This document shows positions 24,147-37,127 of a stretch of DNA of 64,000 bases, piece by piece. The number at the start of each line of letters is the position of its first letter. Within the stretch, counting starts at the first letter, position 1. The DNA is from Carnegiea gigantea. Lineage: Eukaryota; Streptophyta; Magnoliopsida; Caryophyllales; Cactaceae. Location of the stretch: NCBI GenBank assembly GCA_029747015.1, contig JAKOGI010000187.1, forward strand, positions 186,001 through 250,000. Reading direction: 5' to 3'. The notes under the pieces are model-generated. The model saw only the letters and a program-made list of their open reading frames with translations. It had not been told where the DNA came from and searched no databases. A program made the position numbers and the translations under genes.

Positions 24147-25470
24147 ATCAGTGAAATTTGGAAATCCTGGCCTCTATGGATGCAAATTCAGTCTTTCAAA
24201 CTCCATCAGACATAGATTTTCTCCTAGTTTCATCCCTCCCCCACCCCATGTCGTACATGATCTTGTAAATCAAACCGCCCCGGAAAAAAAGGGAAAAAGC
24301 GACAATGTAAAGTTGCGGGATTATAAATCATTATAATTTACGCTCACCTTCTTGAACAGTTGTTGTTATGTAATTTATTCTGTCAATTTAGCTCATTTAG
24401 GACTGTTTACATCTGAATCTTTCGAAATCTTATTTTAACACGATCTGTCGCGTTGGAGTGGGCCACACGGCAATAAATGGTATGGAAAGCGACGTTAAAT
24501 TAAATACAAAAGACGTAGCATGCACTTCATTTATGATGAAGTGGTTGTACACAAAGTAGAAATATAATATGGTTGAAAGGCCAAGTACTACCAGAAATAA
24601 TTGTCTCCACCTTAAAGCTTTTTTTTTTGGGATTAGTGAATGTATAATGTTAATTGTTAAGATAACAAAAGTAGGTCGTAAGGAGAAGACAAGAATGGTG
24701 GGAGGCTGCTTTTCTTTTCCACAAATTGTTAATAATTTTTAGAGGAAAAAAATAATCTGCTTTGTCTAAGATTTATTATTTTAAGAGATAAGGGGGGGGG
24801 GCAAAATTTTTTTAAACAAAAAAGTTCAGAAAATAATGTGCTTTGTCTGAACCAAATTGAACTTATATTTTTTGCTATACTGAATTTGTTTTGCCGGTGA
24901 ATTTAACTGAATTGAACTCTTCTTTTGGAAACTAAACTAAAGTAAATTTATTCCAAAACAATAAGCTGAAGAAAATAGGGTCTAAGTAGGATTTGAATCA
25001 AAGTGCCTATACGACGCACCAATAGTGCTACTGCAAAGCACTAAGATCTTACAACCGAATTCACTAAATTAAACTGAAATGAATTGATCTTTGTTGAATT
25101 ATAAACTTAATTTTACCGAATTGAACCAGACTTATTCTTAAGAAAATAATTTGAACAGAACATGGATGAGCCAATCGGGATGAATTATAAACTTTTTGAG
25201 GGAAGGGGGCTTGGTTTACAAAAATATATTCTAACAGTTGCAATAATAGTTAATGGATGGATATGTAAGACTATCTGAGGAAGATGACTTCCCATTTCCA
25301 CAAAGGTTAAATGGCTTCCTGTACTTGCTAAAGGTTACACAGCCTAAATACATATGTGAAATCAGATCTCAAAGAGTCCTTGTATTATTCATTTATTTTT
25401 AATCTCAACTATGCAACAAATTTTCATCAAATTAAAACAGACACACATATATAACATCCTTCAACACCTC

Positions 25471-25575
25471 TCTCCCAGTGTGGGTCCCGCTTTTATGGAG
25501 TCTGGAGAGATCCAGATGTAGGCAACCTTACGTCTACCGACATTCCTGTCCGTAAAGAGGCTGATTCCAAACATA
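25471..25575 (-). mobile_element. RTE/Au-SINE-like 3' tail fragment
   Basis: On the minus strand it reads CAGCCTCTTTACGG, GTAAGGTTGCCTACATCTGG, ATCTCTCCAGACTCC, then AAGCGGGACCCACACTGGG. This closely matches the 3' end beside the LINE at 46195-46290 and the published type of Au SINE tails (recalled). Confidence 0.65.
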
Positions 25576-25938
25576 TATAACATACTGTATACAGTATTGT
25601 CGCAACGGCCATGCATACTAGTGCTCTAGTAGTATTCACTTCTCCTTTTACCAAGGTTGTGTCAGGGTTAATTTAGATCTTACGACAAACATGCATCAAG
25701 CATGGGAGGAATATCCAGTCTCTAACCCAACTTCTTGCCCCTTTAATACCTTCTTATTGTTTAGAGTGTTCTCTTGAGAATTAAATGGGGTCTTTAGTAT
25801 GCAGGTTTATTAATTAAAAGATAATAATAATATTGGGTACTGGTCTTTTAAAATTGGCACAGTTGATAATGAACGAATACGATCTTGAAAGAAATGTAAT
25901 TGGAGTGGTGAAAGTTTTTAGATGACCACATAATTAAA

Positions 25939-26207
25939 GGCTTCGTCTTTTCGCCTGATTTTGTCTGAACTTATTCTAAATTGAACTTATCTGAACTTAT
26001 TCTGAACTTTATTTACTGAACTTATTCTGAACTATTCGGAACCGAACTTATCTGAACTTATTCTGAAGTTATTTACTAAACTTATTATTCTAAGTTTTCT
26101 GAACTGAACTTATCAGAACTTATTCTGAACTTTCTAAACCACACTTATTCTGAACTGAACTTATCTGAACTTATTCTGTCTGAAAATAAGTCGAAGAAAA
26201 CAGGCCC
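25939..26207. mobile_element. MITE-like element with CTGAACTTATT minisatellite core
   Basis: Begins GGCTTCGTCTTTTCG and ends CGAAGAAAACAGGCCC, an imperfect inverted pair matching the GGGCCTGTTNTTTTC ends of the GGTTGAAGT elements. The inside is about a dozen degenerate CTGAACTTATT units. No clear target duplication was found. Confidence 0.55.
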
Positions 26208-26787
26208 TCATTTATACATCGCTATTTTCAAATACTCCTTTTAGAGCTTTTGATGTTGGCCAACGTACTTAATTTTAATACTAACTTGAGGTGACTTAAT
26301 TAACACATGATTTGCCACAGAGATAAGTGATCTAGTTACACGTACTCAACCGAGCCAGATTCTAAACAAATTTTAATGATGCAAGAGTCTTAGAAACTAC
26401 GTGATTAACATAATAATTAGACATTAGCCATCTCATAAACCATGATGATTTAACAAATAAACATGATCTAAAAAGCTTTAACTTTTTGCATTTTTTTTTT
26501 AAAAAAGCCTTAGCTTTAAACTTTCTCAATCGCGTCGACGTGGACGTCATGGTCTCATGCACATTATCCATTGCTTAATTCTTACCCATACACTGATTAA
26601 TTAGCTAATCAAATCTATACCTAATTCTTTCTGGCTAGTATACTTTTGGTTCCATTATGAGCAGCTTTGATTTGATATAATACTCCTAAATGATTATGAA
26701 TATTCTAAAAGTGTGGATCAATTTTGCAATGCATGCCTTTATGACCCCCTTTTCTAATGCACACGGGCACTTTGTAGGTTAGGTTTT

Positions 26788-26788
26788 A

Positions 26789-26852
<64 letters not shown>
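26788..26852. repeat. Long (AT)n microsatellite
   Basis: About 32 uninterrupted AT units, self-complementary and able to form a cruciform; likely highly variable. Confidence 0.9.
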
Positions 26853-26857
<5 letters not shown>

Positions 26858-28183
26858 GCTAATGGAAAATTTTAATTATCAAAGAGTAATTTGAGAGATA
26901 TGCTTTAAGTTGGCATTATTATTGTTATTTTTCTAATTTAGCATATAACTTGGTCCGCGATGAATAGAGCTAGCTCAGTTGTTGTTTAGCCCCTTCCTTC
27001 AATTGAACCCGATTCAAACTGAACCAGCAATTGTTGTTATTGACATGATCGTCGATTAGGTTGGGAACCCTAGCTTGCTTACCTAACTTATAAAAGAGAA
27101 GATAAGCTAAACTACTCATGTTGATGGAAAATCTCAAATAGATTATTAATCGAATAATATAGAAGGTTAATAGTTAGAAGGAAAAATATTCAATGATCGA
27201 TAATTTGGACCACAGATTAAACAGTTAGCAATGGAAGGAAGGTATTCCAAGTGTGAATATAATGGAGTAGCTAGAGCAACACGGATTTTTAATGGTTGGC
27301 TTTAGTTGACAAACCATTTTGATTAACACTTGGAATTATGGATTAAGCCAATCAGTTAAGACAGTATGCAACGGCATTGTCCTTTAAATAATCAAATTTA
27401 GTTTGGTATTGACTGCCCTGATTGCTATGGCTATTCAACACATATTGTATGAAGCACTAATCACAAATAAATCAAAGAGAAACAACCATAATGCAACATG
27501 AACTTTCAAAACCTTCAAAATATATTTCTTCCATGCTAACAACTACACCTATAAAGTACACAAGTGTGTCATGTCAAGTAGTTCGGGTAATTATAAAATT
27601 GCTTGAGATGATACTAGAGATCTGAATTCAAATATCGCATATTCGACCATTTGCAAGTTTTCTCTCTTATAATGCAATAAAAATACAACAAACAGTTGCT
27701 TCTATACGAAAAATGACCATCCTCTTCGGCCATTCACAAATACTAGGATCGATCACCAAATGGTTGTTTCCTTCATATCGAAAAATGACCGTCCTCTTTG
27801 ACTGTTCACAAATATTAAGAAAAGATCGATTGTACTAAGAAGATTGATTGAAACCTGCCTTTGATTCTCTTGACATGGAAGTAGGAATTCAGCACGAAGT
27901 GAGAGCAACGAAGAAAACAGTTTCACACTGGGCTTGAAATTGATCATCAGTTTGTTACTATGGAAAGGACAACAATAGAATACATCATCCAAATTAAGCT
28001 CATTCAGTGTTCATACAGATTACATTCACTGCCAACTTTCCGCAAAAATGCATAAGAAATCGATCGATTACAATATTTACAGATCTCATAGGTTTTTGAG
28101 TCCACATGGGTAACTAATTCAATATCATCAGATTAAAGGTCTATTCGGAATGCATATATACAATGATGCACTTGCTCATCCTT

Positions 28184-31100
28184 TCAGATATGGAAGTCAC
28201 CTAGATCTTTGAGATCATCCATCGGTATAAGTAGACCTTCGGAATCATGATCTTCAAAGCCATCCAACCAAGAACCGAAATCCTGAGTTCCACCAGGACC
28301 ACTAGAGACACCTAGTTGCTCTATCGAGTCAAAATCAGGCATTGGGAGACTTGAAAAATCGATAGGCTCTTCTTCTTCTTCACAAGCACCTATCACAGGA
28401 GCATTTTGAGAAGATGACAACCCTGTTTCTTTAATTCTTGTGTTGCTTCCGGTGCTTTGCTGCTGGATTGAACTTAATGAGGGCTGCCTAGAATTCTGCT
28501 TGGGTTTCAATTTTTCTTTTTCCTCGTTCCTGGCTTTTCCCATTGACTGGTTTTCAAAGGCAGGATTACTCATCAGGGCTCCCCGACTATGATCTCTGTC
28601 ACTTCTCTTTCCTTTCGCTCCTCTACCCAAGGAGCTACCGAAAGCTGTCACTCCCCTGGATGAAGTACCGCCAACATCATCAAGTAACAGCTCCCTCTTC
28701 TTGACCTTTTGTGATGCTAGCTCAAAAGAATGACTGACGGCTTGTGGAGAATCAATAGAACCTCTCCCAAGATCGTCAATACAAGAATCCAGCATGCTAG
28801 CAGAGGTAGAATCTGGACATGTCGTAGCAAATAAGCATTAATTAGAGAGAGGACTCGTCAACAAACTGTAAATAATTAAGCCATTTGATATTATTCCCAA
28901 AATAAATAATATTATCCGCCACAGAGTATCCAAAAATGAGTATATCAATGCGTCCAAGTAACCAATATTCTGACTAGATATGTATTCCTCTAAATTGAAA
29001 ATTCTTCTTAAGGAAGACATGGGGTACCAATGCTCCATGCCTATGAAAGAAAGCTCCCTTGAACTGACATGTAGCCCCCCCCCCCCCCCAAAAAAAAAAG
29101 GGCAAATAATTCAAGGGATGTGGGTCTAACGAAACCAGCTTCTCCACAATCAACAGACGGGTGATAGATGTAACCACCCCCCCTCCCCCTTCCAAAAAGA
29201 ACCCTAGAAATGATGCCAGCTGGAGCTCTAGCGGTAATGGATTTGGATCCGGACTTGAAGGATCTAAGTTTCAAAGCTCCACGTCAAATCAAACATTATG
29301 CTCCAATGAAGTCAGGATAACTGCAGTACGAAGACCTCTACGCTAGTAACTGGGGATTTTCAAAATTTTCAATTTAACTGGACTCAAATATTTGACATTG
29401 CAGAAAGTAAATTCAGCCCAACCATATACAGAAATATATTATGAAAGATTTACTTGAGATACCAGCTTTTGCAGTATCTATTCGACGCTTAGATCCCCCA
29501 TGGCTTGCATTGTTATCAGTTGTCAGGTTGGCACCTGCATCAATGCCTTGAGGTGCTGCAAAGAGAACATTCTGAAGAGCAGGTTCGCTAAAGCAGCTCC
29601 GTCCAGTGAGTTCGAAGTTCCTACACCTGGCAAGAGTTCGCTCTATGAAACCCATCGCTACTTGCTTTGAGACTTTGCGCATCACAGTTTTTGAAGCATT
29701 GTTTCTTCGGCAAGCCTATGGTGTCACAAAAACAAGGGAAGAAATCAAAATGAATCACAAATTATATTCAAAGCAATGCATTTAACCAAATGATCAGCAG
29801 ATATCAAACTAAATCTACAAAAGACATAGAAACCACAGAGCCATGGACATATTTTCTGTTCATGTAAGAGAAACAAAACAATTAAATCTCGAAAACTCCC
29901 CACTTGATCAAAACAGGTTACATGATGTGGATAACCACGTAAACTTTGCTAATAAGAATGCAGAACTATAACTTCAGGTAAGAATGCACACATCTTCATG
30001 CAAAAGCTTATTAAAATGCATAGTCCTAGCTATGGTCACAGGCAAACAACTTGTTTTACGAATTTTCAGATAAAAAAGGACTTGTTTTTTTTAACTAATA
30101 GGGCAAAAAAGCAGGGCAACAATGAAAGATATCCTTTAGACCTGACCGAGAACGGAAACAATGTGGATGTGTATGTGTTTATTTATATTGAATATCAAGA
30201 GAGCCCCTAACATCTTGTTTGGAGGCTAGCAGAAAAGAACATATGGTGAAATAAAAATACAAAGCACAGTTAAAAATAAAAAATAAAAAACCTCACTTGC
30301 AGATAAAGCAAAGCGGAGAATTACGCATCTTCAGTTTTCATTTTTTATCAGTCTTTGCCCTTAAAACCATGTACAATAAGTCAATAACTAGACACACATG
30401 GCACTATCGCAGACTTGTCACAAATTGATACCCTGTAGCTTAATCCTCCATTCTTGACAGAAATGGAACTTTGAACTCTGCATTCTTGGGACTCTTCAAC
30501 TAGCGACTACTTTCTCTTGCTTAATGCCCAACTGATATAGATCACTGCACTCCAAAAGTTTAATGACTTCATCTGGAAACCATCAAGTCTCTAACTCCAA
30601 GTGATCAGGAAAATGGTGCTACTTATTCCTGGACAACTTTTCTAAATGCTGTTATACCAGCAAATTATCCTTCTAATCCCTCCATTTCCAAAGCAACTAC
30701 TGAACCATGCTTTCTAAGAGAACAAAGTTTCTCAACTTCAGTGTCCAAGTTCAAAACACAATCACAGAGCAAGCACGGAATTATCATAAAGCACTGTGTC
30801 AAGCAACAATCCTAATGCATTGCCACCAAGGAGCCAAAGTACTAGTCATATATTTTATCAGCACCTTCAATATTCTGTAGCATAAAAAAACTTTCAATTG
30901 CTTAAAGTTAAGCACAATGGCCTATTATGTATAAGGAACTCATCTATGACAGGATATGGAGGGATACAAGTTGATTTGGGGGGTGGGGGGATACACTTTA
31001 GCCTTCTAATTAACCTCTCCATAGTACATGGTAAAATTCCATGGTTTGTTATCATTGTAAAATGACAAATCTGTAGCATCAAACTTGTAACAATTTTGCA

Positions 31101-34100
31101 TCATGATTACCAACAAAGAGTTATCCGCATTGTAAAATGCCATAAACCATCCACAAATGATAAACATTTCAGGAAAGAGAAAGCAATAGTGGGGATAAAT
31201 AATACCATTCGCCTTTTATACGCCATCTGAAGCAATTGTTCCATAGCAACCTGCTCAATATGCCTGCAAGGCACACAGTCAATTCAGTGAAAAAGGAGGG
31301 GGGCAGGGGAGGTTAAGTGTGCTAATTTATCCTTAGTTTTCTATTCCTACCGTTTCTCTTTGTCTCTGTCGTCTTGAATTGCATTATCAATCTTAGCCAA
31401 GTTGTGCTTCTTTTTCCCAACCTGTATCAATCCAAAGCAAGCATGTAAGGACAACACAAGATCAATGGACAGGGGAAACGAACGCCTGCTATTTAGCAAT
31501 AAAACAAAGTACAACCACATCACATATTTATGTATACTTGATTAAGAAAGTGCAAACAACAGCAGACAGGACCCTAATGTCTGCAGTTTCTAGTCCATAA
31601 TCTTAGAACTAAGTTCACATTTAGACATCCTTACACTAAATCATTTCACATTTTATAAGAATGCTGCAGGGTACAAATGCTTCTGAAAAGAAAGGTTAAC
31701 TCATGTAAATCACACCTGATCATACAGCCCCTCCCTAAGTGCAGTGATATCTTGATCAATCATTTCTTCTCCGTCCAACAGATCAGGCTATAACAGAGCA
31801 AACTAAGAATAAGATAGCAGTTTCATAATTCAACTAATTAATGAATATATGAAATATTATAACTCCAAAGACGGCCGTTATCAAGACCATAACTAGTAGG
31901 CAATATTTTGATGCCTTCTCTGCATAGCCTTCTCTTATTGTGAATAATTTTTTTGTCCTCAACCCTTACTATTAGACACCAATCACCCCCCCCCAAGCCC
32001 AACTGCACGCGAAAAACACATACATGAAATTAGTACATTACCATTGTATCTATGAACAACCCAATGCTCTGCAGCTCCAATATTAGTTTCTCATCAACAC
32101 TCAGCAGCTGATATTGGCAATCAGAAAAAGTTGCTGGCAGGGTTATATCTGCAGGTTGCAATCCAGCCTGATCATTCTGACAACTTCCACTGACAAACTC
32201 CACATCTGAGTGAGACAGGCCATCATCCCCCAACCACCTTCCACTACTATACAAAGAATCAGACATACTTGTGTTCCTAGTTGTGTTAGATGCCATACTC
32301 TTATTACAAGAAAATCTATCCCCAGAGCAACGTTTCTGAATCTGAAAATCGACTATTGACTCAGCCTCAGACTCAAATCTATCTCTGTCCCTTGTTTCTG
32401 CATCAGCACAATTGCATGAGCCACAGTGTGAGTCATCACTTGCGCACTGAAAAGACAAACTTACTCCTTCATTCCCATTGTAAGGTCCCTCACTTTCATC
32501 TTCTTCAATCAAAGCAGAAAGAACTCTTTGGTACAAGGAAGAAAACTTGTCCAACCTCCTCCCCCCAGCTAATCCCTCAGATAATTCTTCATCCTTATCC
32601 ATTACTTGATAGGAATGGCTTGACCTTTCCTCCTTCTGGAAAACACCCTGGCAACACCATCAATATTACAACTGGAATGAAAAAGGATAACACCCAACCA
32701 AAACTCGCCATGGTGAAAGCTAATAGTACTATACCATAACATTGTATGCCACATCAGGTATCTGAGACAAGCTGTCCTCTAACTCCTGTGCAAAGCTAAC
32801 CTATAGTGCATTCAAGTGATACATATCAGGAATTTTTTTCCACCCACAAGCATGACCTGAATTATCAACACCACCAAAAAGGTGCCTCAAATAGTCAAAC
32901 TTTACCTGTTGCTTCAAATAGTTAGTGTCCTGCAAGCTCACAGAACCAAAAATGGGTTCCATTTTCTTCCAGAACCGCCCAGAGCAAGAAAGGTCTGCAA
33001 AAGAAATAACAGCAAGTCAATGCAAGGAACAGCATAATTATTGAAAACACGACATGGATGAGCCAATCAGGAGAAAGATCAAAGAGGCTATACAGCTAGC
33101 CTTGCGAGCACAAGCAGCAGCTGCTAACAACTCTTCACGATCATCATCAGATTCAGCTGGAAATGGGAAATTGAAAATTATAAGTAAGACCGTGAAAGGG
33201 GAGCAGGCAGAGATGATACCGAAAAACAAATTGATTACTCGTATCAGAAGTTCACTTGCACTCCCAAATACCACCACCCCATTAAGAGTTAGATCATCAG
33301 AAACAAATGGCAGCAGCATGCAGACACCAAAAAGAGTGTTGCTATAGTTTTGATACATGACGAATTAACAGTTCACCATTTATAGTAAACACCAAAAAGG
33401 GATTTCCAAAAAGCATTACAATTAAGCATTTAAGAATTGAGGTTAGAAAATTTCTCACCCAATTGAAAGATAATAAAGCATTAAAGCAGCATCCCTCATG
33501 AAACAACATAATCTCAGTTATTATATTTCCTTAGCACATCTCAATGCTTAGAGATGCTACGATTGAAAATTGAACTGCAACATAGAGGACAAGTCTCTGG
33601 AGAGAAACATACAGCACTCAACTGTCAGAAGAAGCTCTGATAATCCGGGGGAGCTAGGTCCAGTTAGCAACGAACTGAACCTTCCAGTTGGGACACACAC
33701 ATAGAGATACATATACATATATACATATACATATACGTACGTACACAGATACATACATACATACATATGTGCATGTATAGGATGCACAGTAAAAAAGCAA
33801 ATGGGGTATTACATATGACTCAAATGTAAAATAAAGAAGATGCCGCAAGCTTGTTCCTGTTGTGCAATTGTATCTTTCTTGGTGCTCCATGACAAGGAGT
33901 AGTCCACCCCATTGCAGCCAGTTTAGCCAGCACATAAAGCTACTAAAGATCGAAAATACAAGTTGAGAAGATACAGAGCATAGAATCTTACAAGTACGTG
34001 TAAAAGTTCTCCCATCCAACATTTTTCTAGAAGGTGGCCGTCCTGATTTACTGCAAGAATTAAATACGAAGTTCAGTGACCAAAAATGCCAAAGATACGA

Positions 34101-37100
34101 AAGTCATCTAATGAGACAGTGAATACAGACCTTCTAATCTTATCAGATCCAGGTCTCACGTTTTGGATTGGCTTCACCATTGACACATTCTCTGACTTTG
34201 TGTCACATTGTGGAATTCCAGGCCTCAACGAGGATGATCCCCTCATTCTCCCTTGCCTCCGCACACCATCTGCAACATTATCATTCACAACGTTTTTGTT
34301 CCTTTTCATAGGAAATAAAAATGACCTAACTTTTCCCTTCCCATTTACAACAACATCAATAACTGTTCCTTTCTCTTCCGTTTTGTTCACTGAGCCCTTC
34401 GTTTCCTCACCCTCAGATAATCGAACAGAAGATGCTGCACTCTCGACTTTAACTTTACTCTTTGGACTATCGCATTGTGCATCAACAGTATCTAAACATC
34501 CAGAAATACCATTCAAGGAATTTCTCAAACCAATAGCAGGAGATGCAGTACTTATTGAGGAGATTTGGCCTTCATCGTGGTTTGAGACAGGGGATACCAC
34601 ATGTGTTCTTCTACTACGAGAACTTTTCTGCTGCCTCTGACCAACCCATTTTCCAAGAGTCTGAGATGAATTCATATTACCATGCTGGCTCTGCATAAGA
34701 CCAAGTGAAATCACTTTGTTGGTACTTGTAGGCTGCTCCCACCCTTCACAAGCTTCTGAGGCATGAACATCAGAAGAGGAGTTCACTGCCATGATAGAAC
34801 CAGTCCTTGGAGCCCTAGAAATTTTCCCTTTTATAACTGTACTAGGACCACCAGTTGAAATGCCTTGGTTGGCATTAGATCTGTCAAGAGAAACAAACCT
34901 GAGAAAATGAAATCATCTTGCCACCTAGTCAAGAGTCAAAAGGTTTTGAGAAAAAGGCTGAACTATACATGTTTGTACATTTTTTGACAACAGTCAAGAA
35001 ATCAAAATTATGCAGGACAATTTCTTAAATGAGGTGCCTTTCTGAGGAAGGCAGGGAACCGAAGACATTAGCAACATGTCTTACTAAGAAAAAAATATTT
35101 AAGTACGAAGCGGCAGAGAACTGTAAAATTCATAAAGCTGCCTGAAGCGCCTCATACTGGAAGCCACAGCAATAACTACTTTCTATCATGATTCCTTCTC
35201 TTTTCACCGTCTTTGAGGAAACAAAACAACATGGAATTCACCATAAGCTCAACAGACCTACAAAACTGGCCCAGAGCAAGTTCCTTCACAGCCATGGATT
35301 CATCATCATTACCTAAGTTACAACAATCACTGGATAAGGCCCTATCAAACAGAGAAGACCAGTCAACCACATTTCATTGAGTTGTCCTACCAGCTAATGC
35401 GTGAAAAGTCCAGCCCTTCAGCCTAGATGACTAAATTATCATGCATTTGCAAGAATCACACATTGACATATTCTTCAGATGGAAAGAAAATTCACAACTG
35501 GAAAACCATGGGAATAGAAGATGAGACATCAAGAAAGACAGCACAACACGAAGGACGTATTTTTGGCGGAAAATTATGGCATATGCACATATCTAGGGGA
35601 TGTGGCAATACAGTAGCAAAACAGCATATCATCGTTCAGTACAAATCTTGAAGCAAAATCAGATGCTAGAATCTGAGAAATGTCAAATTACCTTGAAGTG
35701 GACGCATCACAAGCTGCCAACTTAGAATCAGTAATCAGCTTTGAATGCGTTGTTCTCTTCACATCACCATCTGTTGACCTATTAGCAACTGCACCAATAG
35801 AACGTCTTCGCTTCATTTTTTTGTCCCACCCTTCACCCACAGCAGACAGCCTGCGAATTCTTTCCTCGGGATGAACAGAAGCTGTAGTGACAGCTTTATT
35901 AACATGTGTGTCCTTTTCGTTGTTAATCTGATCTTTGGACAAACAACCAGATCGGTTGTCAACCTGCAAAAACAAGTCACTTAGCCATTGCTTCAAGAAA
36001 CATCATGCGTATGAAATGCGCAGGTTGAAATCACAGGAGCAGTTAAAGAAATCACAGGCGCAAATTCTTCAGATATGCCCTTTTCCTCTTTAATCACATA
36101 TTCAACAAGGCTTAAGCGAAATGAAGTACTTCATGTATTCTAATAGGAAATTAGGGCACAGAATCCACTTCATTCCCCCACCCCAAGGAACACTCACATA
36201 CACACACACATACAGAGAAAAAGAGAGATTTTTGAGGGGGGAAGATCGCTTTTATAATATAACTAAAAGAGAGAGAGGAAGAATCAAATTGAATGAAAGT
36301 CAAATCTAGATACAAACCCTTAGATCTGCAGCTGCTGAACGAAAACGCTTACTCAAACTGCCACACTTGGTCTTGTCCTCCAACCTTTGAGCGGATTGGT
36401 CCAGAAGATTACGAGAAGGCTGACCTGCCATCTTCAACAAGCCTGATCCACCTGGCTTTTCATTAGACGAGAGCTCACTACGTTGCCTCTTCTTCGACAA
36501 TATGTACTTATCTAATTTGTAAATTGATTCATTGAGCATTTTTGACCGCTCCCTGGTGAAAATCAACAACTTCAATAAACTCCTTAAAGGTTAAGAAGAT
36601 ACAAAGTGCATTCCCATTAATCCATCAAGCCTTAAAAAATTGTTAAAACCTAAATTTATAGAAAGAAGCAGAGACTACATACAATAAGAGAAGAACATAC
36701 GCTAAAAGCAGCAAACAAATAAATTCATTAAGTGCATTCACCCGGAGTATTACTCATTCAGTTATCGGAATGTAATTTATTCCAGCAACTACAAGCACTT
36801 CCACAGAAATGCTTCTTCATGCAATAAGAAACAGCAGGCATACCTGGCTTTGATAGAGGCATCTAGGACATTTTCTTTGAATTGCTTTAATTCTTCAGTT
36901 GCTACAGGCGGGCATGGCTTATAACCAGAAGCTCTGAAAGGATTGTCTATAGATGAACCTCCCAAGGGAAAACCCAGAGCTCTCCTTAATTCACCTGAAC
37001 GTGTATACTTCTGGGTGCCTAATGAAATGGGATCCAGAGGTATACACTGGGGTAGAGGAGGTACATCTGATGATGGCATAGCAAACCCCCGGTTCACTAA

Positions 37101-37127
37101 ATTGGACATTCCACCATCAGCACCCAT
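28184..37127 (-). CDS. Conserved plant protein of unknown function (At5g22450/At4g29790-like)
   Basis: Fourteen coding exons join in frame to 1165 aa (5' to 3' on the minus strand): 37127-36844, 36552-36318, 35963-35692, 34880-34131, 34050-33998, 33156-33094, 32994-32906, 32800-32735, 32635-32042 (acceptor could be 32647), 31787-31716, 31421-31351, 31263-31206, 29715-29454 and 28812-28184. Start chosen at MGADGGMSNL, with PPLPQCIPLDP and KYTRSGELRRALG soon after. Visible motifs: ERSKMLNESIYKLDKYI (about 96-112); basic KKMKRRR (about 221-227), a likely nuclear signal; WVGQRQQKSSRSRR (about 342-355); ELLAAA and FWKKMEPIF ... NYLKQQ (about 535-582); Cys-containing FVxER-like segment SKQVAMGFIERTLARC; acidic C-terminus. 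These are shared with large uncharacterised plant proteins I recall from Arabidopsis. No catalytic domain is seen, and function is not assigned. Confidence 0.8.
33690..33778. repeat. Degenerate (ATAC)n / (ATGT)n microsatellite in an intron
   Basis: Imperfect ATACAT / ACATATAC units within the intron between coding exons 5 and 6 of the minus-strand gene. Antisense ORFs here (rich in YVYMY) are artefacts of the repeat. Confidence 0.7.

Larger units (their letters stand above)
24147..28183. other. Gene-free, repeat-rich intergenic region
   Basis: The first few hundred bases are the TGA 3' UTR. The rest has no recognisable gene. It holds a diverged repeat with GAACTTAT words (about 24815-25165) that seems interrupted by tRNA-like sequence (about 24985-25075), and the MITE, tail fragment and AT repeat listed separately. 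It also holds a possible SINE remnant at about 27585-27690. The ORFs at 26362-26571 and 27753-27992 (minus) look spurious. Confidence 0.4.

Noticed and set aside
27000..27060. Sequence resembling a tRNA A box (GAGCTAGCTCAGTTGTTG)
   Set aside because: No matching B box or cloverleaf at the right spacing; not enough to call a tRNA or SINE.
33038..33358. 106-aa minus-strand ORF as a separate gene
   Set aside because: Its middle is coding exon 6 of the large minus-strand gene (ESDDDREELLAAA); the rest is intron.
26788..33778. Microsatellites considered as CRISPR-like arrays
   Set aside because: Simple di- and tetranucleotide runs without spacers in a plant nuclear context; no CRISPR is expected or seen.
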